Shown piece by piece: positions 15,563-16,674 of a stretch of 16,674 nt of DNA (its first letter is position 1; every line of letters starts with the position of its first letter). The position numbers were made by a program, and so were the translations under genes. Source of the stretch: Betaproteobacteria bacterium (GTDB lineage: Bacteria > Pseudomonadota > Gammaproteobacteria > Burkholderiales > Rhodocyclaceae); assembly GCA_020047725.1 (NCBI GenBank), contig JAIFNM010000226.1, positions 1-16,674 on the forward strand. The letters run 5' to 3'. The notes below the pieces were generated by a model, which searched no databases, was not told the DNA's origin, and worked only from the letters and a program-made list of their open reading frames with translations.

Positions 15563-15598
15563 CCTCCGTATTTCCCGCCGTTTCCTCCGTATTTCCCG
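15563..15598. repeat. Two exact 15-bp direct repeats, 21-bp period, upstream of the dCache gene
   Basis: CCTCCGTATTTCCCG occurs at 15563-15577 and 15584-15598. The 21-bp period equals two helical turns, so both copies face the same side of the DNA. They lie about 74-109 bp before the ATG of the downstream sensor gene, just upstream of a possible -10 TATTAT (15625-15630), which is where activator sites commonly lie. No binding protein can be named. The rest of 15509-15671 holds no gene. Confidence 0.5.
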
Positions 15599-15671
15599 TA
15601 ATGGTTTTTGTTTTTTCCCCGGCGTATTATCAGGCAGGCAGAATAACGGCGAAGCGTGAGGTTTGATACCG

Positions 15672-16674
15672 ATGAAGAATGCGCCACCAGCATCCTTGCC
15701 CGAAGCTGGCGCCAGCCTGGCCGGAACGGCGGAGACGCGTACGTTCGTGCGCCAGTGGATCGCCCTGGCGATCGTGCTCCTGATCATTGCGGGCACTCTT
15801 GCGAATAATCTTTTCATCGACCGCGGGGTTTTGCTTGCTGCCGCCGAGGAGCGCCTGGCACTTGGTGCAAAATCGATTGCCTTCAGCACCGAACGCCGGC
15901 TGATCTCGATCCACACCGCCCTCACCGAACTGCGCGACAACCTGCCCTCCCTCAGCGCTCAGGGAGATGGAAGCACACCGCTCACGATGCACATGACTGC
16001 AATCAGTAATGCCGTGGACGGTTTGCGTACATTAGCCACTTATGATGCTGATGGAAAACTCACGGCATCGAATCGAGTCGAACTGGTCGGGAAAGATTTC
16101 AGCGAGCGCGAGTATTTTCAGTTTTTCAAGGCGAATCCGCACAGCAACATGCTTCATGTCTCCCAACCCTTCAAAACGGCACTTGGCGCGTTTTCACTCA
16201 CTCTGGCGCTCCCACTATCCGATAAGCATGGCGAGTTCTCCGGTACCATTATCGCCGCCCTGGAGCCGGAAGATTTCAAACCGATGCTCACCGCGTTGCG
16301 TTACACAGCAGACGTTTCGGCAGGGCTGATTCACGGCTCGGGCAAAGTCCTGCTCTATGTCTCCACGCCGGACGTTCCTCCCGGCACCGATGTGTCTGAT
16401 CCTGCGTCCTTCTTCGCCCGACATCTCAAATCCGGCGAAGAGCACAGTTTGGCAAGGGGCGTTTCTCCAATATTGAACGGTGAGCGCCTGGCCGCAACAC
16501 ACACCATCAACCCCTCTGCCCTGGTGATGAGTTCGCCGCTAGTGGTCGCTCTCAGCCAGGAAACGGCCAGCATTCTGGCACCGTGGCATGACGATGTGCG
16601 TAACCAGGGAATCCTGTTTGCCCTGCTGGTCGCTTTCTCGGCGATAGCGCTCCGTGGTGTCCAGGTTCGTCAAC
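15672..16674 (+). CDS. dCache-domain membrane sensor protein, N-terminal part (runs off the window)
   Basis: The frame is open from ATG 15672 to the last base, giving 334 residues without a stop. A cytoplasmic tail of about 28 residues precedes TM1 (about 29-48, WIALAIVLLIIAGTLANNLF). A large periplasmic region follows at about 50-308, with a Cache/PDC pattern: ATYDADGKLTASNRVELVGKD leading to FSEREYFQFFK, then VSQPFKTALGAFSLTLALPL. In the family such residues line the pocket that binds small ligands such as amino acids or carboxylates. TM2 begins near 310 (GILFALLVAFSAIALRG). The output domain lies beyond the window; in this family it is commonly GGDEF, GGDEF-EAL, histidine kinase or chemoreceptor, and the setting slightly favours cyclase or kinase. 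It is divergent from the cyclase at 12746-14287, with the IS between them. The Shine-Dalgarno is weak (GAGG about 9 bases upstream). Confidence 0.85.
   Translation, partial: MKNAPPASLPEAGASLAGTAETRTFVRQWIALAIVLLIIAGTLANNLFIDRGVLLAAAEERLALGAKSIAFSTERRLISIHTALTELRDNLPSLSAQGDGSTPLTMHMTAISNAVDGLRTLATYDADGKLTASNRVELVGKDFSEREYFQFFKANPHSNMLHVSQPFKTALGAFSLTLALPLSDKHGEFSGTIIAALEPEDFKPMLTALRYTADVSAGLIHGSGKVLLYVSTPDVPPGTDVSDPASFFARHLKSGEEHSLARGVSPILNGERLAATHTINPSALVMSSPLVVALSQETASILAPWHDDVRNQGILFALLVAFSAIALRGVQVRQ

Noticed and set aside
15563..15598. Start of a CRISPR array
   Set aside because: Only two copies of 15 bp with a 6-bp gap; far too short, and no cas genes are present.

Overview
The window reads as chromosomal DNA of a betaproteobacterium, most likely of the Rhodocyclales (Dechloromonas/Azonexus/Accumulibacter-like). 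This rests on GC-rich coding sequence, the order waaA / tolC-type porin / isoaspartyl methyltransferase, and several signalling proteins of kinds common in that order. The taxonomic call is an inference from gene content and protein flavour, since no search was possible.

Layout. (1) 1-885 (+): the 3' part of waaA (Kdo transferase), convergent with what follows. (2) 1000-7878 (all -): a multidrug-efflux locus reading tetR > periplasmic adaptor > RND permease > pcm-like methyltransferase > TolC-family outer-membrane factor. The first three genes were apparently linked by ATGA stop/start overlaps. Four frame-breaking lesions lie within 1.25 kb: one at the end of tetR, two in the adaptor, and an exact 11-bp tandem duplication near the start of the permease. 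As read, the pump is broken, while the methyltransferase and porin are intact. A sigma70-like promoter with two TGAC...GTCA inverted repeats lies before tetR. (3) 8125-12281 (all -): a two-component module. A membrane-bound HAMP histidine kinase is followed by a REPIN-like REP pair, then a single-domain CheY-like regulator, a CheC-type phosphatase and a soluble PAS histidine kinase, the last three joined by 4-base overlaps. The two kinases share an almost identical catalytic core (about 85% by eye over roughly 270 residues, no gaps) but have unrelated sensor halves. This suggests two inputs feeding one regulator with a dedicated phosphatase. (4) 12429-12740 (+): a start-less remnant resembling the tail of an HDOD protein. 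(5) 12746-14287 (-): a membrane-bound PilJ-type/PAS/GGDEF diguanylate cyclase. (6) 14317-15504: a complete IS5-family insertion sequence with TTAA target duplication, placed in the centre of an 18-bp palindrome 29 bp upstream of the cyclase gene. (7) 15672-end (+): the N-terminal part of a dCache-type membrane sensor, preceded by two 15-bp direct repeats spaced 21 bp apart.

The region from 8.1 kb onward is therefore a signalling neighbourhood (phosphorelay plus c-di-GMP plus Cache sensor) modified by gene duplication, a REPIN and an IS. No rRNA, tRNA or CRISPR array was seen. No stretch over 300 bases is without a gene, remnant or mobile element.
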